Shown: positions 1 to 7,622 of the stretch, piece by piece | Layout: each line of letters begins with the position of its first letter | Position numbering within the stretch: the stretch's first letter is position 1 | Source: Bacteroides sp. MSB163 | Lineage (GTDB): Bacteria; Bacteroidota; Bacteroidia; Bacteroidales; Bacteroidaceae | Assembly (NCBI RefSeq): GCF_036416795.1 | Contig: NZ_CP143867.1 | Location: forward strand, 3,030,001 to 3,094,000 | Direction: 5' to 3' | DNA: 64,000 nucleotides | Made by a program: the position numbers and the translations under genes | Notes under the pieces: model-generated | What the model was told of the DNA's origin: nothing | Seen by the model: the letters and a program-made list of their open reading frames with translations, nothing else | The model's database searches: none

Positions 1-40
1 AACTGAAAGATGTTGTGAGTATCCTGTGAAATTAATGGCC

Positions 41-1051
41 TTATTTCTTTCCATCCAGATATTCCCTCTTGAACATATCCACAAAAAGGAAGAACAGCGA
101 GAGTAACAGTGGTCCGAAGATGACCCCCATAAAACCGAATAGAGAAAGACCGATGACGACTCCGAATATTGTGATAAGCGGATGTATATCGGCCATTTTC
201 TTTTGCAGAATGAAACGTATCAGGTTGTCGAGCTGAGAGATGATTAGTGTTCCGAATATAGCTAACCCGATACCATTGAAAAGGTCGCCGGATAAGGCCA
301 TATAAACGGCAATCGGGAACCATACCAGTGCTGTACCTACCATGGGGATGATCGTTGCGAGGCAGGTGAGGAATCCTGTAAGCAGAATGTCCGGTACATC
401 AAAGAACCAGTAACCGATCATGGCTACTCCACCTTGTATGATTGCCAGCAAAGGAATACCGACGGCGTTGGAGTGGACAATCATCTTGATGTCGTGCACT
501 ACATGTTCTGTATTGGCTTCACTGAAAGGAAGTATTTCGCTGATGTATTTCTCCATCCTCTGTCCGCCTATCAGCATAAAGTAGAGCACGAATACCAGAA
601 CGAAAAGGTTGACCGCAAAACTACTGATACTGCCCATGACGAATTGCCCTATGGCAGGAAGTGCGGAGATAATAAAGGAAGTGGTATCCTTGCCCAGTAC
701 GTCATAACCGGTTTTTTCCTTGATGATATTTGCTGCACTTTCAATCGGGGCAATGATGCTCTGCGGATCCAGATTGATATCCTGCAATTTGCTGACTAAT
801 AACCAGACTGCCAGCGCCAAAGGAACCAGAAAGAAGAGGATGGCTTCGGTAGTAATAAGGGTTGCAGCCACACTTCGTTTCATCTTCCGTTTGTCGGTCA
901 GATGTATCATCTGTCTTCTGACCAGGATATAGATGGTTAATGCACCTAATAAACCGCCCAGAAAGGGAGTAATTTGTAGGAACAGGATTATACCCAGCCC
1001 GATGATTATAGTGATTAGTGAATATTTCCAGTATTGTTCTTTTGTACTCAT
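41..1051 (-). CDS. AI-2E family transporter (PerM/TqsA-like membrane protein)
   Basis: A 336-residue polytopic inner-membrane protein. Hydrophobic segments lie near residues 10-40, 60-85, 125-165 and in a dense run from about 195 to 325, the layout of the AI-2E/PerM (UPF0118) family. Members are proposed exporters of small molecules or ions; the substrate cannot be told from sequence. I place the start at the ATG at 1051 (MSTKEQYWK) because the reading frame upstream only offers a TTG at 1081 that adds ten residues. The downstream neighbour on the same strand is outside the window. The YciO-like gene lies 52 bp upstream on the same strand, so the two may be cotranscribed. Family call is firm, function is not. 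Confidence 0.85.
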   Translation of the reverse strand: MSTKEQYWKYSLITIIIGLGIILFLQITPFLGGLLGALTIYILVRRQMIHLTDKRKMKRSVAATLITTEAILFFLVPLALAVWLLVSKLQDINLDPQSIIAPIESAANIIKEKTGYDVLGKDTTSFIISALPAIGQFVMGSISSFAVNLFVLVFVLYFMLIGGQRMEKYISEILPFSEANTEHVVHDIKMIVHSNAVGIPLLAIIQGGVAMIGYWFFDVPDILLTGFLTCLATIIPMVGTALVWFPIAVYMALSGDLFNGIGLAIFGTLIISQLDNLIRFILQKKMADIHPLITIFGVVIGLSLFGFMGVIFGPLLLSLFFLFVDMFKREYLDGKK

Positions 1052-1102
1052 ATCCTTTTTGCTGTTTTCTATAAGAAACAAACAAAGTGGGCATTTGGTT
1101 GG

Positions 1103-1717
1103 TTATCCTTCATTCAGCCAGCCTTTTCCCTGACGGATAACTTCAATTTCTCCACTTGTGCAGTCTACAATGGTAGAAGATTCTGTACCACCGATGCCAC
1201 CGTCAATAACCAGATCGACAAGATCACCGAATTTTTCATCAATTAATTCAGGATCAGTGCAGTATTCTATATCTTCGTGCGCTTCGTGCGGGAGAGTGGT
1301 AGTCATGATGGGAGCGTCCAGAATACGGGCTATTTCCTGGATAATGGCATTGTCAGGCATACGGATACCTACTTCTTTTCGATTACGGAAAATCTTTGGC
1401 AGGCGGGTAGTGCCGTTCAGGATGAAAGTGAAAGCACCAGGCAGGTTGCGTTTCATCAGTTTGAACGTGTTGTTATCTACCTTTGCATATTCGCTGATGC
1501 TACTTAAATCGTAGCAAATAATGGAAAGGTTATTCTTACGTGGATCTATCTCTTTGATACGGCAGATACGTTCGATGGCACGTTCTTTCAGCCCATGGCA
1601 ACCAATGGCATACATGGTATCTGTGGGGTAGATGATGAGGCCACCGTCATTCAAAATATCCACTACCTGTTGCAGGTCTTGTGGATTATTGTTCTTTTCG
1701 TAAAGTTTCAGAAGCAT
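1103..1717 (-). CDS. Sua5/YciO/YrdC family protein (threonylcarbamoyl-AMP synthase-like)
   Basis: A 204-residue single-domain YrdC fold protein. The nucleotide/threonine-binding signature YPTDTMYAIGC is at residues 30-40, followed by an ERICRI segment and a C-terminal EVIRQGKG. YrdC/TsaC enzymes make L-threonylcarbamoyl-AMP from threonine, bicarbonate and ATP for the t6A37 tRNA modification. However, length and wording (YAIGC, ERICRI, no Sua5 C-terminal domain) resemble E. coli YciO more than TsaC, and the role of YciO is not settled. Automated pipelines will call this threonylcarbamoyladenylate synthase; I would keep the family-level name. It sits between the helicase and the AI-2E transporter on the same strand, with 73 and 51 bp gaps. 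Confidence 0.85.
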   Translation of the reverse strand: MLLKLYEKNNNPQDLQQVVDILNDGGLIIYPTDTMYAIGCHGLKERAIERICRIKEIDPRKNNLSIICYDLSSISEYAKVDNNTFKLMKRNLPGAFTFILNGTTRLPKIFRNRKEVGIRMPDNAIIQEIARILDAPIMTTTLPHEAHEDIEYCTDPELIDEKFGDLVDLVIDGGIGGTESSTIVDCTSGEIEVIRQGKGWLNEG

Positions 1718-1790
1718 AGAGCTGATAATTAGTCTATATATAATAACGCAAAAGTAGGGAATAAGTTTCTTATTCTCAAATAAGTGTGGC

Positions 1791-3800
1791 TTATTTCTTG
1801 GATGATTTTTTTCGAAGTTCTTCTGCCAGTCGCCACTGCAATGCTGCCTCTGCTTCTTTTCCTGCCTGCATCAAGGCGTCTCCGAAGAGCTCGTGTGCTC
1901 CGGCATGTTCTGGTTTCAGGGTGGTAGCTTTGTCCAGATCGGCTATGGCGCCTTCGGTTTCTTGTTGTTTCAGGCGTAATTTTCCCCGGTTATAAACAGC
2001 TTTAAATTCAGCCGGACGTAGTTTGACGGCACGTGTCAGGCATTCTTCCGCTTCAAGATATCTGCTGTCATTGAAGAGGGTGATGCCTTTACGTATCCAT
2101 GCATCTGTATATTCCGGATAAAGCTCCAGCGCTTTGTCGTAGTTGGCTATGGCGGCACGAGAGTCATGGGCAAGAGTAATGGACTCATTACCCATCAGAT
2201 AATACTCACGTGCATAGGCTTGCAACCGTTTCTGTTGCTCTGCCATTTGGGATTTTAGTTGATCGTTGTTGTCTCGTAGCTTGTTGATAACACCTAACTT
2301 GCGACGGATGAGGCGTTGAATAACAGGCTTTTCTATGTCGTATCGGGAGTGTATAGCTTTAAAAAAATGGTTGAGGAAGATTTCGAAATCTCCTTTATCG
2401 AATGCTTTGGTTGCAGCGGCATATTCTACGTCGGCTTGTGCCTGTTTCAGGGCGCGGTCTATGGCTTGCCGGTTATTGAAGCGTTCGGCAAAATTCACTA
2501 TTTCCGGGCGTACAAAGATATCAGACCGATTCACAGGTTTCTTTAGTTGAATACCTTCCAGCGAGGTGCAGCGGCTGAGGGCGACGTACGCTTGTCCACC
2601 GGCAAATACACCGCCGGTGAAATCGATGACTACACGACTGAAGGTCAGTCCCTGACTTTTATGGACGGTGATAGCCCACGCCAGTCGTACGGGAAACTGG
2701 GAGAAGGTGCCCAACACTTCTTCTTCAATTTCTTTTTTCCTTTCGTTGTATTTATAGCGAATGTTTTTCCAGTGCTCCGGCTTGACGTCACATTCTTTCC
2801 CATCATCAGTGATGACGTAGAGTGTTTCTTCTATCTCATCGAACCCACTTACTACACCGATAGTGCCGTTTACCCAGCGGCGGTCGAAATCATTCTTGAT
2901 AAATATGACCTGTGCACCCGGTTTCAGTACAAGCTCACGCGAAGTGGGCAGACTGCTTTCGGGAAAGTCACCAGTGACTTCTCCCCGGAAGGTAACAGCG
3001 TCTCCGGGCAGTTCTGCCAGTTTCCGGTCATTGATATAATCTACGTTATCGCGACGCGTAGCGAGGGTGATATACATATCTTCCTCATTTTCTTCGATGT
3101 CGGTTCCATAGCGGGTATTGAGTAGTTGCAGGTCAGTGGCACCGGCAGTATTGCTGCGAATATGGTCCAGAACGCTGACAAAGACTTTGTCTGTTTGGCG
3201 ATAGACCTTTTCAAGTTCAATGGAAACAAGATCTATCTGGTTGAAAACCCTTGCAGAGAAAAAGTAAGGAGTAGGATAGAAGCGGTTCAGGATTTCCCGC
3301 TCATCGCCTTTTACTACAGGTTCGAGCTGGAAAACATCGCCTACTAACAAGAGTTGTTTCCCACCGAAAGGTTCGCGCAGGTTGCGTGAGTAGACACGCA
3401 GGATACGGTCTACGGCGTCAATAATATCTGCCCGTACCATGGAAATCTCATCGATAATAATGAGTTCCAGTTCTTCCAGTAGTTTTCGTTGGGGTTTGGT
3501 GTATCTGAAGAATTCGTGAATGCGTCCGCGCTGCAAACTCAGATTCGGATCGTCGGGAAGCAAAGGATGAAACGGTAGTTTGAAAAAACTATGCAGGGTG
3601 CTGCCACCAGCATTGATGGCGGCGATACCGGTAGGCGCCAATACCACATGTTTCTTTTTTATATTCTCGCAGATATATCTCAGAAAGGTAGATTTACCCG
3701 TACCCGCCTTTCCGGTCAGAAACACGGACTGGCGGGTATATTGTATGAGACTCAGAGCATCCTGGAACTCTTTGTTGTTGGTATCTACTGACTGCGACAA
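1791..3800 (-). CDS. PIF1/RecD2-like helicase with C-terminal TPR repeats
   Basis: A 669-residue cytoplasmic SF1 helicase. Walker A GKAGTGKST is at residues 30-38 and Walker B DEIS at 117-120. A late helicase motif reads VHKSQGLTFSRVVID, and VALSRC follows. The last ~130 residues contain tetratricopeptide-type repeats (for example AIANYDKALELYPEYTDAW), a C-terminal extension that probably mediates protein contacts. Likely role is DNA or DNA/RNA hybrid unwinding in genome maintenance. An upstream ATG at 3863 would overlap the HAD gene and translate an AT-rich intergenic repeat, so I choose the TTG at 3800 (MSQSVDTNNKEF), which begins 35 bp after the HAD stop. The start choice is inference; the family call is firm. 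Confidence 0.82.
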   Translation of the reverse strand: MSQSVDTNNKEFQDALSLIQYTRQSVFLTGKAGTGKSTFLRYICENIKKKHVVLAPTGIAAINAGGSTLHSFFKLPFHPLLPDDPNLSLQRGRIHEFFRYTKPQRKLLEELELIIIDEISMVRADIIDAVDRILRVYSRNLREPFGGKQLLLVGDVFQLEPVVKGDEREILNRFYPTPYFFSARVFNQIDLVSIELEKVYRQTDKVFVSVLDHIRSNTAGATDLQLLNTRYGTDIEENEEDMYITLATRRDNVDYINDRKLAELPGDAVTFRGEVTGDFPESSLPTSRELVLKPGAQVIFIKNDFDRRWVNGTIGVVSGFDEIEETLYVITDDGKECDVKPEHWKNIRYKYNERKKEIEEEVLGTFSQFPVRLAWAITVHKSQGLTFSRVVIDFTGGVFAGGQAYVALSRCTSLEGIQLKKPVNRSDIFVRPEIVNFAERFNNRQAIDRALKQAQADVEYAAATKAFDKGDFEIFLNHFFKAIHSRYDIEKPVIQRLIRRKLGVINKLRDNNDQLKSQMAEQQKRLQAYAREYYLMGNESITLAHDSRAAIANYDKALELYPEYTDAWIRKGITLFNDSRYLEAEECLTRAVKLRPAEFKAVYNRGKLRLKQQETEGAIADLDKATTLKPEHAGAHELFGDALMQAGKEAEAALQWRLAEELRKKSSKK

Positions 3801-3834
3801 AATTAAAGATTGATAATTAAAGATTAAAGGAAGA

Positions 3835-4620
3835 CTATATGATGGAGAAATGGCGGAGGGCATTGGTTACTCCGTCTTCATCTACCGAAGTCGTTATATA
3901 ATTGGCATGTTCTTTCACCTCATCCACGGCATTGCCCATGGCTACACCAATAGCGGCATGGCGGAGCATGCTTACATCGTTGCCGCCGTCGCCGAATGCC
4001 ATTGTTTCTTCCAGGCGGATACCAAAGTGGTTGATGATTTCGTCAATGCCTTTCTGTTTGGTGTTTCCTTTGGCAGTGATGTCGGCAAAAGCAGGAAACC
4101 AGCGTCCGGCTTCGCAACCAGGCAATTGAGGAAGAATCACTTGCTCTTGTTCCAGTGTGATAAACGGAGTCATCTGGAAAATCTCCTGTCCGATAGCTTC
4201 TTCGGGCGTCTTTTCCGGAATGATATCTACTTTCAGAAAGTCGTTGAATATCTTTTTCACCATATTGTCCGGCTGGCAGACGCAGATATCATGTTCGCCT
4301 ACAAAGATACAAGGAAAATTTTGTTCGGAGGAGATGCGTGCCAATGTCTGTACGTCAGCAGCGGGAATCGCGCTCTTGTAAATCACTTCTTCACCTACGA
4401 AACAATATCCTCCGTTCATGGTTATATAACCGTCTATTAATTCGCGGTCCTGCAAGGCGGAAAGGTTGTTGATGATAACTGCGGGGCGTCCCGTAGCGAT
4501 AAAAATCCGAATGCCTTTGGCTTTGGCAGCGGCGATGGCTTCGATGGTGGTTTGGGGAATAGCATGGGTGTTAAAACTCACTAAAGTGCCGTCGATGTCA
4601 AAAAACAGGGCTTTAATCAT
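3835..4620 (-). CDS. Cof-type HAD superfamily hydrolase (phosphatase)
   Basis: A 261-residue cytoplasmic HAD phosphatase of the Cof/YbiV group. The catalytic DxD motif FFDIDGT has Asp8 and Asp10. A motif II-like segment IATGRP lies near residue 40, and the C-terminal motif FGDGGNDVSML carries the metal-binding acids. The large insertion between these motifs (roughly residues 85-185) matches the C2 cap of Cof proteins, which dephosphorylate small phosphosugars, FMN or PLP. The natural substrate is unknown. It is divergent from the prenyltransferase gene, and a TACTTTTGC -7 box on its own strand lies 23-31 bp upstream of the ATG. Confidence 0.9.
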   Translation of the reverse strand: MIKALFFDIDGTLVSFNTHAIPQTTIEAIAAAKAKGIRIFIATGRPAVIINNLSALQDRELIDGYITMNGGYCFVGEEVIYKSAIPAADVQTLARISSEQNFPCIFVGEHDICVCQPDNMVKKIFNDFLKVDIIPEKTPEEAIGQEIFQMTPFITLEQEQVILPQLPGCEAGRWFPAFADITAKGNTKQKGIDEIINHFGIRLEETMAFGDGGNDVSMLRHAAIGVAMGNAVDEVKEHANYITTSVDEDGVTNALRHFSII

Positions 4621-4642
4621 ATAATTTCTATTTTACTTGGAT

Positions 4643-4681
4643 GCAAAAGTACTCAAAAGTGAGGATATTTTGTACTTTTGC
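4643..4681. promoter_or_regulatory. Back-to-back divergent promoters forming a palindrome
   Basis: TACTTTTGC on the plus strand (4673-4681) and its exact complement GCAAAAGTA (4643-4651) are perfect matches to the Bacteroides -7 consensus TAnnTTTGC. They point outward to the prenyltransferase and HAD genes. Extended by one base each, the two boxes form an inverted repeat with 10 bp arms and a ~19 bp centre. No clear -33 TTTG is visible for either, which is common in this genus. Confidence 0.6.
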
Positions 4682-4758
4682 CTCCTAAAGAAATCGTAAA
4701 TAGTCATTATACATTAATAAAATAATAAAAGCTGTTTTAGAACGCAGTTAAATCGCAA

Positions 4759-5637
4759 ATGAAGAAGCATTCCTTAAAAGATTGGCTGATCGCTGTACGC
4801 CCCTGGTCGTTTCCGGCATCAGCAATGCCGGTGATTGTCACGCTGGCATATTTGTATTGGGCATACGGGGTAATAGAATGGGCGAACGGACTGTTAGCGT
4901 TGGCCGGTATTGTTATTTTTCACGCTTCGGGAAATGCGTGGAGTGATTATTTCGACTTCGAACGGGGAGTGGACAGGGTGGATACATTTGGCGTGAAGAC
5001 CCTGACAAGCGGACAATTCATGCCATTGGAGATACGCAACCTGGCCATAGGCCTGATGGTGCCAGCGGCGATGGTCGGTCTTTGGCTGGTAGTCCGTACG
5101 GGGCTTCCCTTGTTGTGGATAGGTGTTTGTGGAGCTTTGTGTTCGTTGCTCTATCCGTGGCTGAAATACCGGGCTTTCGGAGATTTCGTTATTTTTGTAG
5201 CTTATGCCATACTTCCTACTTTGGGTATATCCTATATTACTATGGGGAAATTCCTGCCTGATGTATGGCTGATAATCGTTCCGGTGGGATTGATTACAGT
5301 AGCCATCCTGCATGCTAATAATACGCGTGATATAGGTACGGATGTAAGGGCCCGGATTAGTACTCTTGCTATGAGGCTTGGGGTGAAGACAGATATTTAT
5401 CTATATATGTTCGAGGTGCTTTTCCCGTTTCTGTGGATCGCGGCTTGTGTTGCGTTGGGATATTTTCCGTGGTGGTCTTTATTGACGATAGTAGGAATTC
5501 TGCCTGCAATAGCCAATGCACGGACTATGTTGCGGTTGCCGAAAGAAGGGACTGGTGTCATATCCAATTTGGATGAGAAGACGGCGAAACTGCAACTTTT
5601 GTTCAGTTTATTGTTTACTGTTACATTCCTGATATAG
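4759..5637 (+). CDS. UbiA-family prenyltransferase, MenA-like
   Basis: A 292-residue integral membrane prenyltransferase. The first Asp-rich prenyl-diphosphate/Mg site is NAWSDYFDFERGVD (Asn59, Asp63, Asp66). The second is NNTRDIGTD (residues 187-195), followed by STLAMRLG. This spacing and the NDYFDF-like and NNxRDIxTD wording match MenA, which attaches an isoprenoid chain to 1,4-dihydroxy-2-naphthoate in menaquinone synthesis at the inner membrane. Menaquinone is the expected quinone in Bacteroides. No other men genes are in the window, so an aromatic substrate other than DHNA cannot be excluded. The stop codon directly abuts the ATG of the CPBP gene, so the two are almost certainly cotranscribed. 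Confidence 0.82.
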   Translation: MKKHSLKDWLIAVRPWSFPASAMPVIVTLAYLYWAYGVIEWANGLLALAGIVIFHASGNAWSDYFDFERGVDRVDTFGVKTLTSGQFMPLEIRNLAIGLMVPAAMVGLWLVVRTGLPLLWIGVCGALCSLLYPWLKYRAFGDFVIFVAYAILPTLGISYITMGKFLPDVWLIIVPVGLITVAILHANNTRDIGTDVRARISTLAMRLGVKTDIYLYMFEVLFPFLWIAACVALGYFPWWSLLTIVGILPAIANARTMLRLPKEGTGVISNLDEKTAKLQLLFSLLFTVTFLI

Positions 5638-6255
5638 ATGAAACGAATTATTATTCCTTTATTGATAGCTGCTTTCTTATGGTTCTTTATGTTTTCTCCC
5701 TGGACAAGCGGAATATTCAACTTCTGGACGGCCATGAGTTTTTCGGCTATTGTGCTGATGAATATGGCTTTTGCGCTTCGTCCACAGTGGTGGATAGAAG
5801 ATGTGAAGTTCGACTGGAAGAATATTGCCGGAGGGGTGGGATTGGCTGTTGTTTTGTGGGGAGTATTCTGGTTGGGAGATAAGGCTTCCGCCTGGCTTTT
5901 CGACTTTGCCCGTCCGCAGGTGGAACTGATTTACGGAATGAAAACCGGTGAAAATCCTTGGTTACTCTCCATATTACTACTCATATTGATAGGTCCTGCC
6001 GAAGAAATCTTCTGGCGGGGATATGTGCAGAATGCACTTTCGAAGCGCTGGAGCCCGAATGCTGGTTTTATAGTGACAACATTAGTTTATGCATTGGTAC
6101 ATATCTGGTCGTTCAACTTTATGCTGGTGATGGCGGCGTTGGTGGTTGGTGCTATCTGGGGATTGGCTTACAGATTGTATCCGCAGAAATTGGGAGCATT
6201 GATTGTGTCGCATGCAGTGTGGGATGTGGCGGTATTTGTTGTGTTTCCGATTTAA
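5638..6255 (+). CDS. CPBP family intramembrane glutamic endopeptidase
   Basis: A 205-residue membrane protein with the three CPBP/Abi motifs: EEIFWRG (Glu122, Glu123, Arg127), a His in HIWSF (His155) and HAVWD (His192, Asp196). The family includes the prenyl-protein protease Rce1 and bacterial proteins linked to bacteriocin immunity or membrane proteolysis. Hydrophobic segments flank each motif and the first ~20 residues form a membrane anchor. It starts immediately after the stop of the prenyltransferase gene. Whether that pairing reflects function is unknown; the substrate is not predictable. Confidence 0.85.
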   Translation: MKRIIIPLLIAAFLWFFMFSPWTSGIFNFWTAMSFSAIVLMNMAFALRPQWWIEDVKFDWKNIAGGVGLAVVLWGVFWLGDKASAWLFDFARPQVELIYGMKTGENPWLLSILLLILIGPAEEIFWRGYVQNALSKRWSPNAGFIVTTLVYALVHIWSFNFMLVMAALVVGAIWGLAYRLYPQKLGALIVSHAVWDVAVFVVFPI

Positions 6256-6277
6256 TATGACTCTTTTTCGGTAATTT

Positions 6278-6360
6278 TTCATCCGCAGATGACGCAGATT
6301 ACACGGATTTATAAATTGAAGTAAAAGAAACCTGCGTTATCCGCGCTATCTGCGGATGAA
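6278..6360. repeat. Long imperfect hairpin repeat (CCGCAGAT family), copy 1
   Basis: Arm ttcatccgcagat (6278-6290) is complementary to atctgcggatgaa (6348-6360). Further pairing continues inward in the GCGCGGAT/ACGCAGAT-like parts, with an AT-rich loop between. It lies in the 152 bp gap between the CPBP and PatB genes. A near-perfect relative occurs at 59168-59249, so this is a dispersed intergenic element rather than a gene-specific terminator. No U-tract follows. Confidence 0.75.
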
Positions 6361-6407
6361 GAATGAAATCTTGATTTACAGGAATATAGAATATAAAACA
6401 AACAGCA

Positions 6408-7574
6408 ATGAAATACAATTTTGATGAAATCATTGAACGTCGTGGCACTAACTCGGTGAAGTGGGACGGTGTAAAGAATATCTGGGGGCGTGATGATTTG
6501 CTCCCTATGTGGGTGGCCGATATGGATTTCCGTACTCCGCCTTTCGTGATGGATGCTTTAAGAAACCGCCTGGAACATGAGGTGTTGGGATATACTTTTG
6601 CTTGTGAAGAGTGGTATACTTCTATTTGTGCATGGCTTCACGACCGTCATCAGTGGGATATATCCCGAGAGATGCTGACATTCGTTCCGGGAATCGTTCG
6701 CGGGCAGGCTTTTGCCCTGCAATGCTTCACTAATCCGGGGGATAAGGTAATGGTGATGACTCCTGTTTACCATCCTTTCTTCTTGGTGACCGAACGTATG
6801 GGGCGTGAAGTGGTATATTCGCCATTAGAATTGCAGGATGGACAATATCATATCAATTTTGAGCGTTTCCGTAAAGATTTGCAGGGGTGTAAAGTTCTGA
6901 TTCTCTGTAATCCTCATAATCCGGGCGGACGTGTATGGACAGCAGAAGAGTTGAAAGAAATAGCGGCTATCTGTTACAATAACGGCACATTTGTGATTTC
7001 TGACGAGATTCATGCCGATCTGACTTTGCCTCCTTATAAACACTATCCGTTTGCTACGGTTTCCGAAGCAGCAGCATCGAACTCACTTGTCTTCATGGCT
7101 CCCAGTAAAGCATTTAATATGCCCGGACTGGGTAGTTCGTATGCGATTATTGTTGATAAGGATATTCGTGAACGTTTTCAGACCTTTATGGAGGCGGGTG
7201 AGTTTTCTGAAGGACATTTGCTTGTCTATATCGGTGCGGCAGCCGCTTACATGCATGGTGCAGAATGGTTGGAGCAAATGCTTGATTATATAAAAGAGAA
7301 TATAGATTTTACAGAAGAATATCTGAAAGCACATATTCCGGGCATTGGTATGATACGTCCGCAAGCTTCTTATCTTGTTTTTCTGGATTGTCGGGATTTG
7401 GGACTGACACAGAAAGAATTAACCCGACTTTTTGCAGAGAAAGCACATCTGGCTCTGAATGACGGAACTATGTTTGGTCAACCGGGAGAGGGCTTTATGC
7501 GATTGAATATCGGTTGTCCCCGTTCAGTGCTGAAGCAGGCTTTGCAGCAATTGCGTGAGGCTGTTGTGCAGTAA
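6408..7574 (+). CDS. MalY/PatB family C-S lyase (aminotransferase fold)
   Basis: A 388-residue PLP enzyme of fold type I. The Schiff-base lysine is Lys234 in APSKAFNMPGL. Other family features are MWVADMDF near residue 35, NPHNPGGRVW near 170, SDEIHADL near 200 and a C-terminal arginine in RLNIGCPR. PatB/MalY proteins act as cystathionine beta-lyases or cysteine desulfhydrases, releasing pyruvate, ammonia and a thiol. The Bacteroides enzymes may supply methionine synthesis or produce sulfide. It stands alone on the plus strand after a hairpin repeat, with 48 bp to the following TPR gene. Substrate preference is inferred only from family. Confidence 0.88.
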   Translation: MKYNFDEIIERRGTNSVKWDGVKNIWGRDDLLPMWVADMDFRTPPFVMDALRNRLEHEVLGYTFACEEWYTSICAWLHDRHQWDISREMLTFVPGIVRGQAFALQCFTNPGDKVMVMTPVYHPFFLVTERMGREVVYSPLELQDGQYHINFERFRKDLQGCKVLILCNPHNPGGRVWTAEELKEIAAICYNNGTFVISDEIHADLTLPPYKHYPFATVSEAAASNSLVFMAPSKAFNMPGLGSSYAIIVDKDIRERFQTFMEAGEFSEGHLLVYIGAAAAYMHGAEWLEQMLDYIKENIDFTEEYLKAHIPGIGMIRPQASYLVFLDCRDLGLTQKELTRLFAEKAHLALNDGTMFGQPGEGFMRLNIGCPRSVLKQALQQLREAVVQ

Positions 7575-7622
7575 TATCAAAAAGAAGAATCTATTATTGT
7601 TGGCCGTACAGGTCTATACTAC

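Noticed and set aside
741..1094. A second minus-strand frame overlapping the start of the AI-2E transporter
   Set aside because: Out-of-frame with the multi-helix transporter and without membrane or domain features.
2547..3125. A 192-residue plus-strand frame opposite the helicase
   Set aside because: Shadow of the helicase gene, which has clear Walker motifs on the minus strand.
6278..6360. Reading the CCGCAGAT hairpin as an ordinary terminator of the CPBP gene
   Set aside because: No T-run follows either arm and a related hairpin lies inside another gene set, so a dispersed repeat fits better.
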